Source: a bacterium
GTDB lineage: Bacteria > Bacteroidota > Ignavibacteria > Kapaibacteriales > UBA7675
DNA length: 54,840 nucleotides
Direction of reading: 5' to 3'
Assembly: GCA_030430495.1 (NCBI GenBank)
Contig: JAUIKM010000040.1
Location: forward strand, 1-54,840
Shown here: positions 35,557 through 42,541 of the stretch, in pieces
How the letters are laid out: every line of letters starts with the position of its first letter
Numbering within the stretch: the first letter of the stretch is position 1
The notes under the pieces: model-generated
What the model saw: the letters and a program-made list of their open reading frames with translations, nothing else
Database searches by the model: none
Told to the model about the DNA's origin: nothing
Program-made: the position numbers and the translations under genes

Positions 35557-36704
35557 GTGTGTTCAGGACGGACACGAGCAAGGCGGCGGAATTGCGGCGC
35601 GAGTTGCACAGCCAACCCGAGCTGTCCGGCGCGGAAGTCAGGACGGCCGCGCGTCTGCGCGACTTTCTGGCGTCATGTGGACCGACGGAAATTATTGAAG
35701 GCATCGGCGGCTGCGGACTCGCGGCGATCTTTGCGTTTAACAATCCGGGACCGACGCTGCTCGTGCGCTGTGAACTCGACGCCCTGCCGATTCAGGAAGT
35801 CAACGATTTTGAACATCGGTCCAAAGTCGACGGCGTCTCACACAAGTGCGGCCACGACGGGCACATGGCGATCGTCGCCGCGCTGGCGCAGAATCTCTCC
35901 GAGAGTCCGCCCCCGAGCGGCCGCGTCGTGCTGCTGTTTCAGCCCGCCGAAGAAATCGGAGCGGGCGCGGCGGCGGTGTTAAACGACGAGAAATTCACCA
36001 GGTTGAAGATAGACTGCGCCATTGCACTGCACAACCTGCCCGGCGCGCCCAAACACGGTATTGTCTGCCGCACGGGCAGCTTCAGCGCGGCGGTGAAAAC
36101 CGCGATCATTGCGCTGAGGGGCAAGACTTCACATGCGGGCGAGCCCGAGCTGGGACTCAATCCGGCGGCGGCGATTGCCGATATTATACGGCAGACGCGC
36201 GCACTGGAACGGCCGGCCGACGGCGAGGACTTCACGCTTGTGACGCCCGTGCACATCTCGATGGGCGAAAAGGCGCACGGCATTTCAGCCGGCGAGGGCG
36301 AGATGCGTTTTACACTGCGCGCCTGGGACAACGCGCGCCTGGCCGCGGCGGAAGACGCCGTCAGAACGATTGTAAACAAGGCGGCTGAGGCGCACTCGCT
36401 GCAATATTCCATCGATTGGACGGATCACTTTGCGGCGACGAACAACAATGCGGACAGCGTCCAGCTTGTTAAACGGGCGGCGGAACACCTGGGGCTGAGT
36501 TATACGGATAAAGCGGAAGCGTTCCGCTGGGGCGAGGATTTCGGCTTGTTTACGGAGCGTTTTGCCGGCGCGATGTTCGGGCTTGGCGCAGGTGAAGACA
36601 CACCGCCGCTGCACAACGCCGCCTACGACTTCCCCGACGAACTGATCCCGACGGGCGCCGGAATGTTCAGATCCGTGATTGATCAACTGTTGCAGGAAAC
36701 ATGA
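35553..36704 (+). CDS. M20 family amidohydrolase/deacylase
   Basis: A 383-residue M20D-type metallohydrolase, like N-acyl-amino-acid amidohydrolases and hippurate hydrolases. Metal and catalytic sites: SHKCGHDGHMAI near residue 96, LLFQPAEEIGAG near residue 130, and SHAGEPELGLNPAAA near residue 190 (the bacterial dimerisation domain). Typical length. It probably removes an N-acyl group from amino acids or small peptides. The adjacent GNAT and racemases support an amino-acid pathway. The start overlaps the GNAT stop and the end overlaps the next start. Confidence 0.88.
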   Translation: MSVFRTDTSKAAELRRELHSQPELSGAEVRTAARLRDFLASCGPTEIIEGIGGCGLAAIFAFNNPGPTLLVRCELDALPIQEVNDFEHRSKVDGVSHKCGHDGHMAIVAALAQNLSESPPPSGRVVLLFQPAEEIGAGAAAVLNDEKFTRLKIDCAIALHNLPGAPKHGIVCRTGSFSAAVKTAIIALRGKTSHAGEPELGLNPAAAIADIIRQTRALERPADGEDFTLVTPVHISMGEKAHGISAGEGEMRFTLRAWDNARLAAAEDAVRTIVNKAAEAHSLQYSIDWTDHFAATNNNADSVQLVKRAAEHLGLSYTDKAEAFRWGEDFGLFTERFAGAMFGLGAGEDTPPLHNAAYDFPDELIPTGAGMFRSVIDQLLQET

Positions 36705-37852
36705 AAAGCAATTCAACACTGGAACTTAGCGCGGCCGCACTGCGCAGCAACATCAGCTTTCTGCGCACGATGCTGGGCGAAGAGTGCATTCTGTCTTCCG
36801 TGGTCAAAGGAAATGCCTACGGACACGGCATCGAAGTATACACGCCGCTGGCCCTGAAAAGCGGCATCAAACACTTCTCCGTGTTTAACGCCGTGGAAGC
36901 CGAGCGCGTCCTGCGCGCCACGGAGGGGCAGGCGGAAATCATGATAATGGGTCTGATCGACAACGCCGACCTGGAATGGGCCATCGTCAACAACATCTCC
37001 TTTTTTGTCTTTGATTTTGAACGCCTGCAAGCTACGCTGGCGACGGCCAAACGACTTAAACGGGCGGCGCGGATTCACATCGAGCTGGAGACGGGATTCA
37101 ATCGCACCGGTTTCGGTCGCAACGATTTGCAGGCAGTCGCGGACCTGATTCTGCAAAACGGCGAGCACTTAAACGCCGAAGGCGTCTGCACGCACTACGC
37201 CGGCGCGGAAAGCGTGAGCAATTACCTGCGCGTGCGGAACCAGATCAGAACGTACGGTGAATACGTGCAGATTCTGGCGGACGCCGGCGTCAAACCGCGC
37301 CTGCGGCACACGGCCTGCAGCGCGGCGGCCATCACCTATCCGGAAACGCGCATGGACCTTGTGCGGATCGGTATTGCACAGTACGGCTTCTGGCCCAGCC
37401 GCGAGACCCTGATCGGCTACCTGACGAGCAATAAAAACACCGAGGACCCGCTGCGACGCGTCATCACCTGGAAAAGCAATGTGATGACAACCAAAACCGT
37501 CCGTGCGGGAGAGTTCGTCGGCTACGGAACGACGTTTCTGGCGGAGCGCGATATGTCAATCGCGATTATTCCGGTCGGATATTCAGAGGGTTTCAGCCGC
37601 TCGCTGAGCAATCAGGGGCGCGTCCTGATTAAGGGCCACAGGATCGGCGTCATCGGCAAAGTCAACATGAACATGCTGGTGGCGGACATCAGCAGCATTC
37701 CCGACACACAGCCGGGCGACGAAGTAATATTGATCGGAAATCAGCAGGATTTGTCGATTTCCGTGTCATCTTTCAGCGAATTAAGCGAGCAGTTAAACTA
37801 CGAACTGTTAACGCGTTTGCCGCAGGATATTCCGCGAACCGTCATTGGATAA
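36701..37852 (+). CDS. alr: Alanine racemase
   Basis: A 383-residue PLP enzyme of fold type III that interconverts L- and D-alanine. PLP lysine: SVVKGNAYGHG (Lys at about residue 36). The C-terminal catalytic Tyr region is GEFVGYGTTFLAERD, followed by IAIIPVGYSEGFSR and IGVIGKVNMNMLVADIS, where VNMNM replaces the usual V-C-M-D-M. Length is normal. The start overlaps the amidohydrolase stop. It could be a broad-specificity racemase in this context. Confidence 0.88.
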   Translation: MKSNSTLELSAAALRSNISFLRTMLGEECILSSVVKGNAYGHGIEVYTPLALKSGIKHFSVFNAVEAERVLRATEGQAEIMIMGLIDNADLEWAIVNNISFFVFDFERLQATLATAKRLKRAARIHIELETGFNRTGFGRNDLQAVADLILQNGEHLNAEGVCTHYAGAESVSNYLRVRNQIRTYGEYVQILADAGVKPRLRHTACSAAAITYPETRMDLVRIGIAQYGFWPSRETLIGYLTSNKNTEDPLRRVITWKSNVMTTKTVRAGEFVGYGTTFLAERDMSIAIIPVGYSEGFSRSLSNQGRVLIKGHRIGVIGKVNMNMLVADISSIPDTQPGDEVILIGNQQDLSISVSSFSELSEQLNYELLTRLPQDIPRTVIG

Positions 37853-37854
37853 AC

Positions 37855-38946
37855 ATGACTTATATTGAATTACGCGCCGACAAACTGGAACACAACTACC
37901 GTTTTCTGGACAGGATGTTCAGCGAACAGGGTAAAAGTTGGTCGGTCGTGTCAAAAATGCTGTGCGGCAACAAGAAGTACATTGAAGAAATTATCCGCCT
38001 CGGCGCCCGTGAGATCTGCGACTCGCGCCTGACCAATCTCAAGGTTATCAAGGCGATCGATCCGACGGTGCAGACGGTCTACATTAAACCGCCGGCCAAA
38101 CGCAATATCAGCACGGTTGTTAAATACGCGGACGTCAGTTTCAACTCCGAGTATCAGACGATTAAACTGCTTTCGGACGAGGCGCAGCGGCAGGACCGCA
38201 AACACAAAGTCATTATCATGATCGAGCTGGGCGACCTGCGCGAAGGCATCATGGGCGAGAACCTGATGGCATTTTACGATGCTGTTTTCCAACTGCCGAA
38301 CATCGAAGTTACGGGCATCGGCACGAACTTAAACTGTCTGCACGGCGTTCTCCCCTCGCAGGACAAACTGATTCAGCTCTGCCTGTACCAACAGCTGATT
38401 GAGGCGCGCTTTAACCGCAAAATTCCCTGGGTCACCGGCGGCACGTCAATCGTCGTTCCCCTGCTGGCATACGGCCAGGTGCCGGAGGGCGTCAATCACT
38501 TTCGCATCGGCGAGACGCTGTATTTCGGCAACAACCTGCTGACGGGCGAGCCGATCGACGGCATGGAAGTCGACGTGTTTAAGTTGTATTCGGAGATCAT
38601 TGAGATTACAGAGAAACCGAAGGTGCCGATCGGCTACCTGGCGGAGAATCCTTCCGGCGAAATGTTAAAGGTGCAGGAAGAAGATTACGGCAAGACCTCG
38701 TACCGCGCCATTCTGGACGTGGGACTGCTGGACAGCGCCACGGATTTCCTGATTCCAGACGACAAGGATATCAGGATTGCCGGCGCCAGTTCGGACATGT
38801 TAATCATCGACCTGGGCAAAACCAGCGGCAGTTACAAGGTCGGCGACATGGTTTCGTTCAGCCTTAAGTATATGGGCGCACTGCACTTACTGAATTCACG
38901 CTACATCGATAAACGAATCGTGCACAAGGACAACAAAGACCAATAG
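37855..38946 (+). CDS. PLP-dependent amino-acid racemase, ornithine-racemase/YhfX-like
   Basis: A 363-residue PLP enzyme (type III fold) of the family that includes ornithine racemase and YhfX-like predicted racemases. The PLP lysine lies in SVVSKMLCGNKKYIEE (about residue 35). IMIELGDLREGIMGE and VPEGVNHFRIGETLYFGN are conserved in these enzymes. It starts two bases after alr, so the two are cotranscribed. The substrate is not shown, but an amino acid such as ornithine or lysine is plausible. Confidence 0.8.
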   Translation: MTYIELRADKLEHNYRFLDRMFSEQGKSWSVVSKMLCGNKKYIEEIIRLGAREICDSRLTNLKVIKAIDPTVQTVYIKPPAKRNISTVVKYADVSFNSEYQTIKLLSDEAQRQDRKHKVIIMIELGDLREGIMGENLMAFYDAVFQLPNIEVTGIGTNLNCLHGVLPSQDKLIQLCLYQQLIEARFNRKIPWVTGGTSIVVPLLAYGQVPEGVNHFRIGETLYFGNNLLTGEPIDGMEVDVFKLYSEIIEITEKPKVPIGYLAENPSGEMLKVQEEDYGKTSYRAILDVGLLDSATDFLIPDDKDIRIAGASSDMLIIDLGKTSGSYKVGDMVSFSLKYMGALHLLNSRYIDKRIVHKDNKDQ

Positions 38947-39026
38947 TTCACTGTTAAACAGACAGCGCCGACCGCCGACAAGCTGAATGGGGATACGTCC
39001 CACCTTTCTGCAATCCGCTTCTGCAA

Positions 39027-39075
39027 CAGCCGCTTTTTGTTTGTCAACGGGTTTAAGACCGAGGGCCGCTGAGCC
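39027..39075 (-). repeat. Dispersed intergenic repeat, copy F (inverted)
   Basis: On the minus strand CCGTTGACAAACAAAAAGCGG continues the family core. It is in inverted orientation to copy B, only 36 bases away, just past the end of the racemase operon. Confidence 0.45.
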
Positions 39076-39110
39076 TGTGCGCAGACTGTCGGACTTGCGG
39101 TTTGGATCTC

Positions 39111-39167
39111 GGTGACAAACAAAAACTTCACCCGAGCCTGAGACGCGGCAGCGGCTCAAAGCGCCGC
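39111..39167 (+). repeat. Dispersed intergenic repeat, copy B
   Basis: GGTGACAAACAAAAAC, then GAGCCTGAGACGCGGC and AGCGGCTCAAAGCGCCGC. With copy F it fills most of the 387-bp gap between the racemase operon and the imelysin gene. GAGCC and GGCTC can pair, so it may form an RNA hairpin. Confidence 0.65.
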
Positions 39168-39333
39168 CCGTGTGCTGCGGACACAAGAGAATGCGGGACA
39201 GGATGGTATATGTCGCGGTAAAAATCCGTCCCTCCCGCCCGCGAGTATTGCGCAAAATATTGCACCTGACTATATTGGCGCGTCTTCCCGGCAAAACGTC
39301 GCACCGTATTTAACACAACATAGACTACCTGCC

Positions 39334-40443
39334 ATGTACAATCAAATTGGTCCGGCCTGCAAATCGTTTTGCAATCACTCGCCAGGCACGTTGAGGTCGC
39401 ACGGATTATTCCTGCGTTTAATAGTGTCTTTTGCGGCGACCGCATGTGTATTCGGCTTGACTTCCTGCGACGACGACGACCCGTCGTTTTATGCCGATGA
39501 AGTAGTTGAACACCTTGTTGAAGACGTTATCTTGCCGACCAACGCCGATTTGTTGGTCAGCGTGGAACGCCTGTACAGCGCTTGCCGGGCGCTGCGCGAA
39601 TCGCCGACGGACAACCTGCAAATCGTCAATGCGGGCCAGTTGTGGCGGGAAGCGCGGGCGTTCTGGACCATGAGCGAGGCGTTCGCGTTTGGACCGGCGG
39701 AAGAGTACAAACTGGCGGCCGAGTTAAACGCGTGGCCGCTCGACACGGAAGGTGTTGAGAATTTATTGGCGAGTTTTAATGCGCTTTCTTCCTCGGAGTT
39801 AAACAAGCAGCCGGCAGACATGCGCGGCTTTCACGCCGTAGAATACCTGCTGTTTCGCGATGGAAACGCGCGTACGCAGGAAGAGTTAACAACGCGCGAA
39901 CGCGAATATCTGGAGGCGTCGGCGGACTTGCTGGCAAGCCGGATTCGTCAGTATGCCGCAAGGTGGGCGTCCGAACCGGGATTTCACCTGCAACTCGTCG
40001 GTGAGGACGGCTCGCGGAGGAACAGCGCGCAGTTGTTTATTGAGCTTACATTCGGCACGATCACGGACTTGTGCCGCGACATTGACGAGATCCGGTTAAA
40101 GCGGCCTCTGGAGACGCAGGACGCGAGAAATGTGGAGTCGCAATTCAGCCACAATTCTCTCAACGGGATTCGCAACAACCTGTTGGGGATTCAGCATCTG
40201 TTCCGCGGATCGCTGAGTTTCGGGCGGGAGACTCAGGGACTGACGGCCTGGATTGACACTCGCAACCGACTTGTGGCTCAGCGACTGAGCGTCAGGATCA
40301 GCAGCGCGCAGACGGCGCTGGACAATGTACCCTTTCCGCTGGCCGAGAGACTTCGGGATCAGAATGGCTATGCGCCGGCAATTAACGCATTGGACACCTT
40401 GCTGCAAACGCTCGCCGATGATGTGCCGCCGCTCTACGATTAA
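39334..40443 (+). CDS. Imelysin-like lipoprotein (peptidase M75 family)
   Basis: A 369-residue protein of the imelysin family, whose members act in periplasmic or outer-membrane iron handling. It shows the GxHxxE motif as RGFHAVEYLLF near residue 170. The N-terminus has a signal (LFLRLIVSFAATACVFG) with a lipobox LTSC (Cys around residue 48), followed by Asp-rich DDDD. Its length suits the family. The open frame extends 54 codons further upstream; I use the ATG near the signal peptide. It stands alone with hairpins after it. Confidence 0.82.
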   Translation: MYNQIGPACKSFCNHSPGTLRSHGLFLRLIVSFAATACVFGLTSCDDDDPSFYADEVVEHLVEDVILPTNADLLVSVERLYSACRALRESPTDNLQIVNAGQLWREARAFWTMSEAFAFGPAEEYKLAAELNAWPLDTEGVENLLASFNALSSSELNKQPADMRGFHAVEYLLFRDGNARTQEELTTREREYLEASADLLASRIRQYAARWASEPGFHLQLVGEDGSRRNSAQLFIELTFGTITDLCRDIDEIRLKRPLETQDARNVESQFSHNSLNGIRNNLLGIQHLFRGSLSFGRETQGLTAWIDTRNRLVAQRLSVRISSAQTALDNVPFPLAERLRDQNGYAPAINALDTLLQTLADDVPPLYD

Positions 40444-40460
40444 CATTTGCAGCGGTACGA

Positions 40461-40539
40461 CAGCCGCGCTGACGTGCGGCTGAACATTCACCGGCAAACA
40501 GAATAATCATAAAGCAAGCCGCCGGTTTAAATCGGCGGC
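40461..40539. terminator. Pair of hairpins between convergent genes
   Basis: CAGCCGC/GCGGCTG (40461-40482, 7-bp stem) and GCCGCCG/CGGCGGC (40518-40539, 7-bp stem) lie between the imelysin gene and the convergent DinB gene. They are likely to terminate both, though T-tracts are weak. Confidence 0.4.
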
Positions 40540-40583
40540 GCTGCAATCAGACGTTTTAACATCCGCATTTCACAAGCTTAAAA

Positions 40584-41030
40584 TCACGCCTGTATAAGGC
40601 GGCGATGATAGTTGATCTGTCCGAGATGGTAGTTGAGATGTGAATGCAGGTGAACCAGAAACCACGACGTCGTCATCGGCTTGCCGAAGAGTTCAATCGG
40701 ATAATCCTGCTCGAGTTGTTCCGCGCTTAAACCGGACAACACATTGTCAAGCGTCAATTTTGTTGCATCCAGGGCGGTCAGCATTTCAAAACGCGGCACA
40801 TTTTTATCGTTGAATTCGCGGTCGCGTTGGCGTATGTAATCGCTTCCGCCCAGAACAGCGCCGACGAAGTGATTGAGATTGCCGATAATGTGAAGGCAGA
40901 GGTTGCCGGGCGAGTTGCTGACAGCGCCCCTGACACTCCAGAGCAGGGCTTCGTCGGAGTAAAGCGAAATTTCCTGTTTAACACGATCGAGATCGCGTGC
41001 AAAGAGTTCGGCCATAACATTGGACAGCAT
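40584..41030 (-). CDS. DinB-fold protein
   Basis: A 148-residue four-helix-bundle protein of the DinB/DUF1572 superfamily, usually metal-dependent thiol-transferase-like proteins. Metal-ligand-like histidines: LHIIGNLNHFVGAVLGG (near residue 50) and HLHSHLNYHLGQINYH near the C-terminus (residues 127-142). The length is typical. A Shine-Dalgarno site (CAGGAG) lies six bases upstream. The neighbouring gene is a second DinB-fold protein, probably expressed with it. Confidence 0.78.
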   Translation of the reverse strand: MLSNVMAELFARDLDRVKQEISLYSDEALLWSVRGAVSNSPGNLCLHIIGNLNHFVGAVLGGSDYIRQRDREFNDKNVPRFEMLTALDATKLTLDNVLSGLSAEQLEQDYPIELFGKPMTTSWFLVHLHSHLNYHLGQINYHRRLIQA

Positions 41031-41077
41031 GTCAATCTCCTGATGATTTATGCGACATTTAAACGCCGCAGACTGTG

Positions 41078-41569
41078 TTAATCAATGGGAACAATAGGAA
41101 AATCCACTCCACCGCCGGGTTTGTCGAGGATGCGGCACATGGCAAGCACCTGCCCCTGGTGATGGTAGAAATGTGTTAGGGTGCGCATCACCACCAGCGC
41201 CGGTATGAGCATGCGCTCCTTACCGCCCCAGGTTATCATGTTGCGTTCCGTGTTAAGTTCCTGCGGCGTCGCACTGTTTAAGTAGTCCGCCGTCATGTTA
41301 AATGTCTTGAGGCGGTATTGTTCGAGCGAGTCAATGTCGGGATAATCGTCGAGGTTGTCATCTGCGAGCATTTTCCCGAGCAGCACGCCGATCCAGTACT
41401 CGCCGGCGCCGATTTCGTGCCACAACTGCGCACGCACGGTGGACAGGCCGAAACCGTGGATGCTGCGATTCAGTTCTTCGTTATTCAGTTGGCGGCAATG
41501 GTCCAGCAGGTCGCGCAGATTTTTATGTGCGCGCAGGTTAAGATCAAGCAGCGCTTCTTTTGTGTACAA
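41078..41569 (-). CDS. DinB-fold protein, paralogue
   Basis: A 163-residue DinB-superfamily protein. Metal-site histidines fit: AQLWHEIGAGEYW near residue 55 and TLTHFYHHQGQVLAM near residue 140. The frame is open for 72 codons upstream with no protein-like sequence; I place the start at TTG (LYTKEALLDLNLRAHKNL), because a strong Shine-Dalgarno site (GGGAGG) lies seven bases before it. It lies 47 bases upstream of the first DinB gene. Confidence 0.72.
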   Translation of the reverse strand: MYTKEALLDLNLRAHKNLRDLLDHCRQLNNEELNRSIHGFGLSTVRAQLWHEIGAGEYWIGVLLGKMLADDNLDDYPDIDSLEQYRLKTFNMTADYLNSATPQELNTERNMITWGGKERMLIPALVVMRTLTHFYHHQGQVLAMCRILDKPGGGVDFPIVPID

Positions 41570-41576
41570 GGCGGGG

Positions 41577-41582
41577 CCTCCC
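41577..41582 (-). promoter_or_regulatory. Shine-Dalgarno site deciding a TTG start
   Basis: GGGAGG on the minus strand lies seven bases from the TTG at 41567-41569 and sets the start of the second DinB gene. No ATG in frame has comparable support. Confidence 0.5.
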
Positions 41583-41873
41583 GAAAACGGTGAAGGAATT
41601 TTGGCAAAGGTACAAAAATCCGGCAAGATGGGGATGAGCGGTCGGAGTAGAGCCGGGTGAGCAGCCGATGCGGCAGACGAACAGTCAGCAAGGCCGCGGC
41701 AAGACGATGAATTCGTCGTTGAAATGCGGTAGAACAGGCGAAGAGACTGAGAGTTTGTACGCGTCCATGCGTTGGAGAAATTCACTTGACTTGCGACTAT
41801 GTGGCTGATCGGGCGGTGTTATACGATGAGCGGGCGGTTTTTGGTGATGAGCGGGAAGGTGTTGTGGATTGGG

Positions 41874-41916
41874 CAGACCCCTCCGTGAAATCAAGTTGGG
41901 CCCGCCCCCTGCCACC
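41874..41916 (+). repeat. 43-bp direct repeat, left copy
   Basis: An exact 43-base sequence (begins CAGACCCCTCCGTGAAATCA, ends GCCCCCTGCCACC) is found again at 51192-51234 with unrelated flanks. The two copies bracket the MoxR-vWA-propeller module. The stretch 41570-42541 has no complete gene. Confidence 0.85.
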
Positions 41917-42096
41917 GGTATGTGAAGTGCGTTCGGCCTCGGTGTTGTTTTGCGCCGCCAGTTCGCGCCCCACTGCAACAGCCTCATCAGCGCAGGAGCG
42001 CCCTTTGACCATGTCCGACTGCCGGTAGATCAGCGACAGTTCCACCAGAAGGCGCAGCTTTTCGACGCCGGAGGAAACATCGAGTTTTGCCATGAG
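41917..42096 (-). pseudogene. Truncated TPR-like gene fragment
   Basis: On the minus strand this reads MAKLDVSSGVEKLRLLVELS, LIYRQSDMVKGRSCADEAVA and VGRELAAQN. It looks like the first helical repeats of a TPR protein of the kind placed before sensor or cyclase domains. The reading frame then runs into the 43-bp repeat and becomes non-protein-like (RAQLDFTEGS). It is probably the 5' remnant of a broken gene. The family match is by eye only. Confidence 0.45.
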
Positions 42097-42426
42097 ACCA
42101 GCTGGATCAACCTGTGCGGACCTTTTCATAACGTGCAGTCGGGCAGAATCTGCGCCGCGCTTTACCGGTTTCGACCTGGAAATCATCCTTTCATGGGCTG
42201 GAAAATACCAAATTCACGGCATTTGGTTGGAATCCGTAGAGGGATATCCGCATCGCTGACCGATTGTTACTCAGACTGATCGCTTTGCCGCCGCGCCGAG
42301 GCGCTTACGGCAGGCTCTTTTGACCTCTTGTTGGTCTTGCGGATTGGAGTATTTGGGTTTCGGGCCGGCCCGAAGTCTCTGCGTGAGAGACTCCAGGACT
42401 GTCTCAAGACTTCAGGCTTCAAACTG

Positions 42427-42489
42427 CGTGACAAACAAAAAAGTCAAAAGAGCCTGAGATGCAAGTGCAACGCGCAGCTCAAAGCGATC
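42427..42489 (+). repeat. Dispersed intergenic repeat, copy C
   Basis: CGTGACAAACAAAAAAG, then GAGCCTGAGATGCAAG and GCAGCTCAAAGCGATC. It is a diverged copy of the family and lies at the right end of the 972-bp gap between the DinB gene and the propeller gene. Confidence 0.6.
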
Positions 42490-42541
42490 AGAAAATCAAT
42501 CCGCGAGTGGGTAAAACAACCAAAAGCAGCGGCGCCCCGGC

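Noticed and set aside
41786-42028. Open frame across the left 43-bp repeat
   Set aside because: It reads through a repeat present in two unrelated contexts and in the other copy the frame differs, so coding is unlikely.
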